From NCBI GenBank assembly GCA_020444005.1, contig JAHLLU010000139.1, forward strand, positions 1 through 5,742: a stretch of DNA of 5,742 bases, given 5' to 3'. Each line of letters begins with the position of its first letter. Positions within the stretch are counted from its first letter, which is position 1. The DNA comes from an archaeon. Its GTDB lineage: Archaea > Thermoproteota > Bathyarchaeia > TCS64. Shown here in pieces: positions 1 through 5,693 of this stretch. The translations under genes were made by a program, and so were the position numbers. Under the pieces are notes generated by a model. It was not told the DNA's origin and searched no databases. It saw nothing but the letters and a program-made list of their open reading frames with translations.

Positions 1-1305
1 CTCAACCTCACCAATGGACTTGTCCAGAAGCTCGATAATCAAGTCAACTTCTTCTTTTGTAGCCACTAATGGTGGTGCAACCTGTATGTGGTCACCTCTG
101 ACGCCGTCAACCGTACCGGTTCCCGGGTATACAAGCAAACCATTCTCGTAGCATTGTTCTACGACTCTGCCGTTGAAGCCTATGGATGGGTCGAAGGGCT
201 CCTTGGTTTCCTTGTTTTTTACGAACTCGATGCCCGCGAACAAGCCTTTGCCTCTGATGTCACCAACTGATGGGTGATCATAGAGGTCTTGTAGTTGTTT
301 ATGCATGTACTCGCCGGTGACCCGGGAGTTCTCCACGAGGTTGTGCTTCACCATGTAGTCCAGTACTGCTCCTCCTGCAGCACAGACAACTGGGTGACTA
401 CCATAAGTATGACCATGAGCGAAAGGCTCACCGAAGCCCTCAAACACCTTGTCGCTAGCTATGGTAGCTCCTAGAGGCAGGTATCCTCCTGCCAAGCCTT
501 TGGCTGTGGCTATGATATCTGGGATTGTCTCCCAGTGATCGATACCCCACATCTTGCCTGTTCTACCGAGACCAGTCATAACCTCATCACTGATGAACAA
601 CACACCGTGCTCGTCACATATCTCGCGTATCAACTGGAAGTAACCGGGAGCAGCGGGAAGACTGCCGAGGGTTGCTCCTACAAAGGGTTCTGCGATGAAG
701 GCTGAGACGTATTCTGGTCCTGTGGCTTTGATCTGTATGTCTAGTGCCCTTGCGCATTCGAGGTCGCATGAGTCACAGGTTTTACCGAACCAGCATCTGT
801 AGCAGTAACAGGGCGGTATATGGGGGAAATCAATTAGCATGGGAACGAATCGTTTTCTGCGTGCGATGTTTCCTGACATGCTGAGGGCTCCGAGGGTGTT
901 ACCATGGTAGCTCTGCCAACGAGCGATTATCTTGCTGCGCTTGGGGCCATTGTTTAATAGGTGATACTGACGCGCCATCTTGGCTGCTGATTCTGTGGCT
1001 TCTGAGCCTCCGCAGCTAAAGAATACATAGTTTAGTGTGTCTGGTGCTAGCTCTGCGAGTTTATCGGCTGTTTCTTTGACTGATTTTGTTGTAAAGTGGC
1101 TGCTGTGGACGTAGCTAACCTCGTCCATCTGTTTCTTGACGGCGTCTGTGACTTCCTTGACACCGTGTCCGATATTGACGCAGATGGGCCCAGCGCTCCC
1201 ATCAATGAATCTTCTTCCATCTCTGCTCCAGAGGTAGATTCCTTCTCCTTTTACCATCTCGTGGAGCGTCATTGATCCGCGTGTGAAAATATGACTGCCT
1301 GACAT
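1..1305 (-). CDS. Class III (omega) PLP-dependent aminotransferase, C-terminus cut by window edge
   Basis: The minus strand is open for 435 codons from the ATG at 1305-1303 to the window edge. The product is a class III (AGAT/ornithine-type) aminotransferase, a cytosolic PLP enzyme that moves an amino group from an amine or omega/beta-amino acid to a 2-oxo acid. Visible motifs are GGSEATE (residues 99-105, cofactor phosphate region), SYHGNT (132-137), SDEV (239-242, whose Asp binds the pyridine nitrogen) and TAKGLAGG (267-274), where K269 is the Schiff-base lysine. HTYGSHP follows at 299-305. Family members are usually about 430-460 residues, so only a few C-terminal codons should be missing. 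Residues 166-184 form an insert with six cysteines. I chose the ATG at 1305 because it gives the usual N-terminal lead and no other start lies between it and the upstream in-frame stop; ATG at codon 12 is an alternative. No SD is visible, so leaderless translation is possible. It is transcribed divergently from the dehydrogenase gene. The substrate (beta-alanine, taurine, GABA or another) cannot be assigned. Confidence 0.93.
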   Translation of the reverse strand, partial: MSGSHIFTRGSMTLHEMVKGEGIYLWSRDGRRFIDGSAGPICVNIGHGVKEVTDAVKKQMDEVSYVHSSHFTTKSVKETADKLAELAPDTLNYVFFSCGGSEATESAAKMARQYHLLNNGPKRSKIIARWQSYHGNTLGALSMSGNIARRKRFVPMLIDFPHIPPCYCYRCWFGKTCDSCDLECARALDIQIKATGPEYVSAFIAEPFVGATLGSLPAAPGYFQLIREICDEHGVLFISDEVMTGLGRTGKMWGIDHWETIPDIIATAKGLAGGYLPLGATIASDKVFEGFGEPFAHGHTYGSHPVVCAAGGAVLDYMVKHNLVENSRVTGEYMHKQLQDLYDHPSVGDIRGKGLFAGIEFVKNKETKEPFDPSIGFNGRVVEQCYENGLLVYPGTGTVDGVRGDHIQVAPPLVATKEEVDLIIELLDKSIGEVE

Positions 1306-1385
1306 GGATAATGATTGTATTATGATAACTTAACGCTAACTACAGAAGGGAAAGCCAGAAACATGCGAAGCCCCACAGAATATCT
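1306..1385. promoter_or_regulatory. Divergent promoter region between aminotransferase and dehydrogenase genes
   Basis: These 80 bases separate two divergent start codons and must hold both promoters. The part nearest the aminotransferase (1306-1334) is strongly AT-rich. On the plus strand, TATTATGATAA (1318-1328) is a fair archaeal TATA-like box for the dehydrogenase, which would place a start of transcription near 1345-1350. On the minus strand, TTAAGTTAT (the complement of 1325-1333) lies about 25 bases before the aminotransferase ATG and would suit a leaderless transcript. Two near-identical octamers, ATAATGAT (1308-1315) and ATTATGAT (1319-1326), repeat with an 11-base period; ATAAT (1308-1312) and ATTAT (1319-1323) also form an inverted pair. 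These could be an operator for a shared regulator. The promoter assignments are inferred from position and composition only. Confidence 0.5.
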
Positions 1386-1389
1386 ATGA
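1363..1389 (+). other. Eight-codon mini-ORF ending inside the dehydrogenase start (ATGA)
   Basis: ATG at 1363 opens an eight-codon frame (MRSPTEYL) whose TGA at 1387-1389 overlaps the dehydrogenase ATG at 1386 as ATGA. A purine-rich GAAGGG (1345-1350) lies 12 bases upstream, which is a long spacing for an SD. If translated, it could bring ribosomes to a gene that has no SD of its own. So short a frame can easily arise by chance, so this is recorded as a possibility rather than a gene. Confidence 0.2.
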
Positions 1390-2342
1390 TTGATGATATT
1401 GAGCGCGTAGCCTGCGTAGGCTCAGGATTAGTTGGACAGAGCTGGGCAGCACTACTAACACTAAGGGGATATGATGTTGTGCTTCAGGACCTTACAGAGG
1501 AGAAACTAGCTGAGGCGGTGAAGCGTATTGAACATCATATTGATGTCTTGGTCAACGCTGGTCTCGGCACCGAGCCTGAAGCAGCAAAAAAACACCTCAC
1601 AACAACCACTAGCCTCAAAGAAGCGCTGAGTGGCGCTGATTTCGTTATAGAGTCTGTCTTTGAGAGTCTTGAGGTCAAGTGTCCACTGTATGCTGAGATG
1701 GATGAGCTGGCTCCACCCGAGGTGATTTTCTCCAGTAGCACATCAGGGTACATGATGAGCGAGATAGGACGCGACATGAAACACCACCCAGAACGTGCCA
1801 TCGTAGCCCACCCATGGAACCCAGTACACCTCGTACCTCTCGTTGAGATAAGCCCAAGCCCCAAGACAAGCAAGGAGACTATCGACAAGACGTATCGTTT
1901 GATGGAAGACCTTGGTAGAGTGCCTGTGGTGCTGAAGAAAGAGGCGCCGGGTTTCATAGCTAATAGGATATCAGCAGCTCTCTGGAGAGAGGCTTTGAAT
2001 GTTGTTGATCAGGGTATTGCATCAGTTGAGGACGTGGATAAGGCGATCATGGCTGGACCGGGTATCAGGTGGGCGATGATGGGTCCGTTCCTCGTTTATC
2101 ACCTTGGCGGCGGTAAGGGTGGTATCGAATACATCATGGAACATATTGGTGTCAAGAAACAAGAATGGCTCAAGGATATGGCAAAGTGGACAGAGTTCCC
2201 CGAATCAGTCAAGGAAAAGGCTGTGGATGGCGTTGACGACATGGTGGGTGAGCGGAGTCTTGAGGAGCTTGAGGCTTGGCGAGACAAGTATTTGATTGCC
2301 TTGAATAAGCTCCTATGGGGCGTAGAACGGGAGATCTACTAA
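1386..2342 (+). CDS. NAD-dependent 3-hydroxyacyl-CoA dehydrogenase family protein (lambda-crystallin / L-carnitine dehydrogenase type)
   Basis: This 318-residue protein is a single-unit 3-hydroxyacyl-CoA dehydrogenase family enzyme that oxidises a 3-hydroxy acid or 3-hydroxyacyl-CoA to the 3-oxo form with NAD. The Rossmann domain begins at residue 7, with GSGLVG (12-17) as the dinucleotide loop and D35 at the end of the second strand, which favours NAD over NADP. The catalytic pair is H142 in AHPWNP and E154 in PLVEI; their 12-residue spacing matches the His-Glu dyad of the family. S117 in the SSSTSG stretch and N193 in FIANR complete the expected active site. The C-terminal GPGIRWAMMGPF (224-235) followed by YHL is characteristic of the CRYL1 (L-gulonate 3-dehydrogenase) and carnitine 3-dehydrogenase branch, so the substrate may be a free 3-hydroxy acid. 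ATG at 1386 is the first possible start after an upstream in-frame stop. No SD is seen. It is followed after 55 bases by the CoA-transferase genes. Confidence 0.92.
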   Translation: MIDDIERVACVGSGLVGQSWAALLTLRGYDVVLQDLTEEKLAEAVKRIEHHIDVLVNAGLGTEPEAAKKHLTTTTSLKEALSGADFVIESVFESLEVKCPLYAEMDELAPPEVIFSSSTSGYMMSEIGRDMKHHPERAIVAHPWNPVHLVPLVEISPSPKTSKETIDKTYRLMEDLGRVPVVLKKEAPGFIANRISAALWREALNVVDQGIASVEDVDKAIMAGPGIRWAMMGPFLVYHLGGGKGGIEYIMEHIGVKKQEWLKDMAKWTEFPESVKEKAVDGVDDMVGERSLEELEAWRDKYLIALNKLLWGVEREIY

Positions 2343-2349
2343 TTTTTTT
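2322..2349 (+). terminator. Weak hairpin plus T-run at the end of the dehydrogenase gene
   Basis: GTAGA (2322-2326) and TCTAC (2335-2339) can form a five-pair stem with an eight-base loop across the last codons of the dehydrogenase. Seven consecutive T residues (2343-2349) follow directly after the stop codon. The stem is weak by bacterial standards, but archaeal termination is driven mainly by T-runs on the non-template strand. Partial termination here, with a fresh promoter downstream, would allow separate control of the CoA-transferase genes. Confidence 0.45.
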
Positions 2350-2397
2350 CTTATACTTGTCGAAAATATCAAGTCCTCAAAGAACTGTATATAATGT
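2350..2397 (+). promoter_or_regulatory. Possible internal promoter ahead of the CoA-transferase genes
   Basis: The gap holds two TATA-like boxes. TTATACTT (2351-2358) would give a transcript starting near 2380, about 18 bases before the first CoA-transferase ATG. TATATAA (2388-2394) is the better match to the archaeal consensus, but it sits only three bases ahead of that ATG and could serve only if translation begins further in, at codon 15 or 24 of the next gene. No SD precedes the ATG at 2398. Function is inferred from sequence likeness alone. Confidence 0.35.
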
Positions 2398-3408
2398 ATG
2401 AAGGTTTTAGCCGAGGGAAAAGGCGAGTTACTTGCATGGATGAGCCCCGATGAGGGGCGGAAATGGATGCGGGAAAACAAGCCGAGGGCGCTAATTGATA
2501 AAAGAACCACCATGAAGGAAGCGGTCCAGCGGTACATCAATGATGGTGATTATTTCGCTATGGGAGGCTTCGGGCACATCAGGCTCAGCATGGAAGGCAT
2601 CTACGAGATGATCAGACAGCGGAGACGCAACATGATTATGGCTGGAAAAACCAGCGTCCATGACGTAGACATATTGATCGGTGGAGGCGTAGTAGATAGA
2701 ATAGAATGCGCCTACGCCCATGGACACGAGCTTAGAGGATTATCACCAGCAGGCAGAAGAGCCACAGAGTCAGGCAGAGTAAAGATAGTAGCTGAACTTA
2801 GCAACGCGGCGTTCCAGTGGCGGTTCAAGGCAGCTTCCATGGGGTTACCGTGGTTCCCAGCGCGGATCATGATGGGCACTGATACATTCAATTATAGTAG
2901 CTCAAAGATTGTTGAGGACCCATATACGGGTAAACCCATCACATTGATCCCGGCTTGTTACCCTGATGTCGCTTTCATACATGTTCACCGATGCGACAAG
3001 TATGGCAACTGTCAGATTGATGGTACTACCATCGAGGATATTGAGCTTAGCAGAGCCGCAAAACGCCTCATAATAACCACAGAGAAAATAATACCCCACG
3101 AGGACATCACAGACCACCCTGATAGGACCGCGATACCTCATTTCGTGGTAGACGCAGTTGTAGAATCCCGTTACGGTTCGCATCCGGGGAATATGCCTGA
3201 TCTCTACTATAGTGACGAGGAGCATATGGCTGAGTGGCTGAAGCTGAGTAGAACTGATGAGGGCGTACAGGAGTACATGGACAAGTACGTCTTCGGTGTA
3301 GAAAACCAAGAGGAGTACATTGAACTCATCGGTGGAGAGGAGAAAATGAAGTATCTCTGGAGGCTTGAACATCTACAAGTGCCCATGGAGGCACCGTGGA
3401 GGCGATAA
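2398..3408 (+). CDS. CoA-transferase alpha subunit, glutaconate CoA-transferase (GctA)-like
   Basis: The product is the alpha subunit of a heteromeric class I CoA-transferase, which moves CoA from a donor acyl-CoA to a free carboxylic acid. The order of motifs follows glutaconate CoA-transferase subunit A: an early EAVQRYINDGDYFAMGGFGH block (41-60), the conserved ASMGLPWFP (146-154), the PDVAFIHVHRCDKYGN strand-turn (189-204), TEKII (228-232) and VVDAVVESRYGSHPG (250-264). The alpha subunit does not carry the catalytic glutamate, which lies in the next gene. The start is uncertain. ATG 2398 gives 336 residues with about 38 residues before the first conserved block. ATG 2440 and ATG 2467 are in frame; the latter has GAGGGG (2452-2457) at a good SD distance and would give 313 residues, near the 320 of the Acidaminococcus enzyme. 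The basic stretch at 21-36 may be a genuine family extension, so I keep the longer form. The gene ends two bases before its beta-subunit partner. The acid substrate is unknown. Confidence 0.9.
   Translation: MKVLAEGKGELLAWMSPDEGRKWMRENKPRALIDKRTTMKEAVQRYINDGDYFAMGGFGHIRLSMEGIYEMIRQRRRNMIMAGKTSVHDVDILIGGGVVDRIECAYAHGHELRGLSPAGRRATESGRVKIVAELSNAAFQWRFKAASMGLPWFPARIMMGTDTFNYSSSKIVEDPYTGKPITLIPACYPDVAFIHVHRCDKYGNCQIDGTTIEDIELSRAAKRLIITTEKIIPHEDITDHPDRTAIPHFVVDAVVESRYGSHPGNMPDLYYSDEEHMAEWLKLSRTDEGVQEYMDKYVFGVENQEEYIELIGGEEKMKYLWRLEHLQVPMEAPWRR
3398..3402 (+). promoter_or_regulatory. Shine-Dalgarno GGAGG that sets the beta-subunit start
   Basis: GGAGG at 3398-3402 lies eight bases before ATG 3411, an ideal distance. 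The in-frame GTG at 3396 overlaps this motif and has nothing comparable ahead of it, so the ATG is the better start. The site lies inside the last codons of the alpha subunit, which ties translation of the two subunits together. Confidence 0.75.
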
Positions 3409-3410
3409 CC

Positions 3411-4175
3411 ATGGAGTACAACCTCACTGAACTAATGGCATGTGTAGCCAGCAGGGAACTTGAGAACAAGAAATCCATCTTCGTAGGCACAGGACTACCT
3501 ATAATCGCTACGATGCTAGCCCAACAGCTTCACGCACCAGACCTATTAATCGTCTTCGAGGCGGGAGGAATCGGACCCAAGATACCAACCATACCCATCA
3601 GCGTAGGGGATAGCAGAACATTCTACAAGGCAGTGATAGCCGCAAGCATGGACTACGCCATGGGAATGGCTCAGGCTGGACTCGTAGACTATGGGTTCCT
3701 AGGAGCAGCACAGATCGATAAATACGGCAACCTGAACACCACAGTCATCGGCGACCATGATAACCCCAAGGTCAGGCTACCAGGAAGCGGAGGAGCAAAC
3801 GATGTAGGAAGTCTATGCACACGAACCATAATACTCATGCGCCACGACAAACTCAGATTCGTAAACAAACTAGACTACCTCACCACCCCCGGATACCTGA
3901 CTGGACCCGGAGCACGAGAAGCAGCAGGACTACCAGCCGAGACAGGACCATACAGGGTGATCACACAGTTAGGCGTAATGGGATTTGATGAAGAAACCAA
4001 GAAAATGATGCTTCTGCGGGTGCATCCGGGTGTAACCGTTGAAGAAGTGGTTGAGAATACGAGTTTCAAGCTGATTATACCTGATGATGTGGGTGTCACT
4101 GAGCCACCAACGGAGGAGGAGCTTAGATTGCTTAGGGAGGAGATTGATCCTTCAGGGATAGTGATTGGGAAATGA
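3411..4175 (+). CDS. CoA-transferase beta subunit, glutaconate CoA-transferase (GctB)-like
   Basis: This 254-residue protein is the catalytic beta subunit that pairs with the preceding gene product; the Acidaminococcus GctB is about 266 residues. FVGTGLP (24-30) is the first conserved loop. E50 in VFEAGGIG corresponds by spacing from that loop to the catalytic glutamate (E54) of glutaconate CoA-transferase, which forms the acyl and CoA thioester intermediates. Other family marks are GAAQIDKYGNLNTT (98-111), GSGGAND (125-131), LDYLTTPGYLTGPG (154-167) and the C-terminal REEIDP (242-247). With the glutamate present, a real CoA-transferase is more likely than an IpdAB-type hydrolase, where this residue is not used in the same way. 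The start at ATG 3411 is preferred over GTG 3396 because of the SD at 3398-3402. The stop overlaps the next start as ATGA. Codon style changes sharply around 4010: codons mostly end in A or C before it and mostly in G or T after it. Confidence 0.93.
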   Translation: MEYNLTELMACVASRELENKKSIFVGTGLPIIATMLAQQLHAPDLLIVFEAGGIGPKIPTIPISVGDSRTFYKAVIAASMDYAMGMAQAGLVDYGFLGAAQIDKYGNLNTTVIGDHDNPKVRLPGSGGANDVGSLCTRTIILMRHDKLRFVNKLDYLTTPGYLTGPGAREAAGLPAETGPYRVITQLGVMGFDEETKKMMLLRVHPGVTVEEVVENTSFKLIIPDDVGVTEPPTEEELRLLREEIDPSGIVIGK

Positions 4176-5650
4176 GGTACAGGATAGGAGTAGCTGGGTT
4201 CAGTCACGAGACTGTCTCATTCTGGCCCGGTGTAACCAGTTTGGATGATTTTGAACTGACTTCAGTCTATGGCGAGGATATAATCGAGAAAGGACGAGAC
4301 ACAAACAGCTGTATTGGCGGTTTCATCGAGGTATGTGAAAAAGAAGAAGCCGAGATGGTGCCTATTGTGGTTGGTAGCGGTGGCGCCACTGCTACTGTGG
4401 CTGATGAGGTATACGACCACTATGTGCCGTTGATCTTGGAGGGTTTCAGGAAGGAAAAAGACCACTTAGACGGTGTTTTGCTGAGTCTACACGGTGCAAT
4501 GGCGACTGAAAGCCGCACAGACCCTGAAACAGATGCAGTGCGAGCCGTGAGAAAAGCCATTGGCTATGATATTCCAATAATGGTGACCCTTGATCTTCAC
4601 GGTAACAAGGATGAGGCGCTTCTCAAAGAAGCCACAGCTGTATTCGGGTTCCACAGCAGCCCACACATAGACCAAGCAGAGACCGGAAGAAGAGCCGCAC
4701 GTTGCATGTTCAAGACACTAAGAGGAGAGGTGAAGCCGGTTTGTGCTATCAAGAAGCCGGGTATAGTGGTACCATCGGTCTTCAGCGCCACAACCATCTC
4801 GCCAGCCAAGGACCTCATCACACGGCTCAAGGAGTGGATGACGAAGCCGGGTGTTATCGATGTTACTGTGTTGTTTGGTTTCGCGTGGGCTGATGTGCAT
4901 AATCTGGGTATGTCGGTTATCGCTGTAACTGATAATGAACCAGCGCTTGCAAAAGAGATCGTTAATGATCTTTCTGAGCTTGCTTGGGAGCACCGTGGTA
5001 TGCTCACTGGAATGGGGAACAAGTCTCTGTATAGCTTGGAGGAGGGCGTCAAGACTGCTATCGAGAAGGCGAAGACTGCATCAAAACCCATTGTGATACT
5101 GGATCACGCTGATAGAACCAATGATACCACGTATATCATACGGGAGTTGCTCAAACAAAGAGCAGAGAACGCAGCAATACCCATGATCTATGATCCACCT
5201 TCAGCACAGAAATGTGTGGAGGCTGGAAGGGGCGCCAAAATTGAGCTAGAGATAGGCGCAAGCACAGGGTGGAGAGATGGAGGCAAGTTCAGGGTAAGAG
5301 CAGAGGTACTATGGGCGGGACATGCAAAATATACTGGTACAGGTCCCATGACAATAAACCGTGAGGTAGACCTTGGCCCATCAGCTGTAATCCAAGTAGG
5401 CGGACTCTGGATTCAACTGGTCTCCAGACAGCATAGCTTGATTGATGCTGATCCTATGGAGCGATTTGGATATGACCCGTTGAGTTTTGAGATCATTGTC
5501 TCCAAGTCCAAGACCCACTTCAGGGCAGTATACGAGGAGCTAGGGGAAGAGATCATCATCGTTGATGCACCGGGACAGTGTCCAGCAGACCTAAGCCACT
5601 TTGATTATAAACACGCCCCAGAGGGGCTCTACTCCACTATGCGGAAGTAG
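4172..5650 (+). CDS. MlrC-like M81 family metallohydrolase
   Basis: This 492-residue protein matches the M81 (MlrC, microcystinase C) family over its full length; members are usually about 480-510 residues. The family contains zinc-dependent hydrolases; MlrC itself cleaves the linear peptide products of microcystin, but most members have no known substrate. The N-terminal domain opens with RIGVAGFSHETVSF (4-17) and includes LSLHGAM (104-110). D141 and H143 in TLDLHGN, with H165 in SSPHIDQAETG, have the D-x-H plus 22-residue spacing expected of the metal ligands. The C-terminal domain shows GTGPM (389-393), LGPSAVIQVGG (401-411), SKSKTHFRA (444-452) and VDAPG (464-468). The glycine-rich segment usual after the ADN motif (NPGGGxPGD-like) is replaced by the shorter ADRTND (313-318), which sets it apart. 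The start overlaps the CoA-transferase beta stop as ATGA, so it is translationally coupled. No signal peptide or membrane segment is seen, so it is likely cytosolic. Its role beside a CoA-transferase and a dehydrogenase suggests hydrolysis of a small amide or related compound; the substrate is not assignable. Confidence 0.92.
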   Translation: MRYRIGVAGFSHETVSFWPGVTSLDDFELTSVYGEDIIEKGRDTNSCIGGFIEVCEKEEAEMVPIVVGSGGATATVADEVYDHYVPLILEGFRKEKDHLDGVLLSLHGAMATESRTDPETDAVRAVRKAIGYDIPIMVTLDLHGNKDEALLKEATAVFGFHSSPHIDQAETGRRAARCMFKTLRGEVKPVCAIKKPGIVVPSVFSATTISPAKDLITRLKEWMTKPGVIDVTVLFGFAWADVHNLGMSVIAVTDNEPALAKEIVNDLSELAWEHRGMLTGMGNKSLYSLEEGVKTAIEKAKTASKPIVILDHADRTNDTTYIIRELLKQRAENAAIPMIYDPPSAQKCVEAGRGAKIELEIGASTGWRDGGKFRVRAEVLWAGHAKYTGTGPMTINREVDLGPSAVIQVGGLWIQLVSRQHSLIDADPMERFGYDPLSFEIIVSKSKTHFRAVYEELGEEIIIVDAPGQCPADLSHFDYKHAPEGLYSTMRK

Positions 5651-5693
5651 TTTCACCACTTATTTTTAATCCCCAGAAGCCAACCTTTCCCTA
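5651..5693 (+). promoter_or_regulatory. T-rich tract / TATA-like box after the M81 gene
   Basis: TTATTTTTAAT (5660-5670) begins ten bases after the M81 stop codon. It may act as a T-run terminator for the upstream operon, as a TATA box for a downstream gene, or both. Its spacing to the GTG codons at 5694 and 5696 (about 26-30 bases from the box centre) fits an archaeal promoter driving a leaderless transcript. Confidence 0.4.

Noticed and set aside
88..270. 60-codon plus-strand frame near the window start
   Set aside because: It is antisense to the aminotransferase C-terminal region, which reads cleanly on the minus strand with family motifs.
1..1305. Biotin synthesis aminotransferase (BioA)
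   Set aside because: The motifs are general to class III aminotransferases and no other biotin gene is present; the neighbours are catabolic.
1535..1957. 140-codon antisense open frame inside the dehydrogenase gene
   Set aside because: It lies wholly opposite a well-recognised gene, has low-complexity Ser/Arg-rich translation and no family motif; it arises from the codon bias of the sense gene.
2398..4175. IpdAB-type ring-opening hydrolase of steroid breakdown
   Set aside because: The beta subunit keeps the catalytic glutamate (E50) at the position of transferases, and no other steroid-degradation gene is nearby.
4597..5091. 164-codon antisense open frame inside the M81 gene
   Set aside because: The sense strand encodes the conserved metal-site motifs in this region; the antisense product is Ser/Pro/Leu-rich and resembles nothing.
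1386..5650. Carnitine degradation operon
   Set aside because: The dehydrogenase resembles carnitine dehydrogenase, but the usual partners (a beta-keto acid cleavage enzyme and a betainyl-CoA thioesterase) are absent and the CoA-transferase is GctAB-like, so the substrate cannot be called carnitine.
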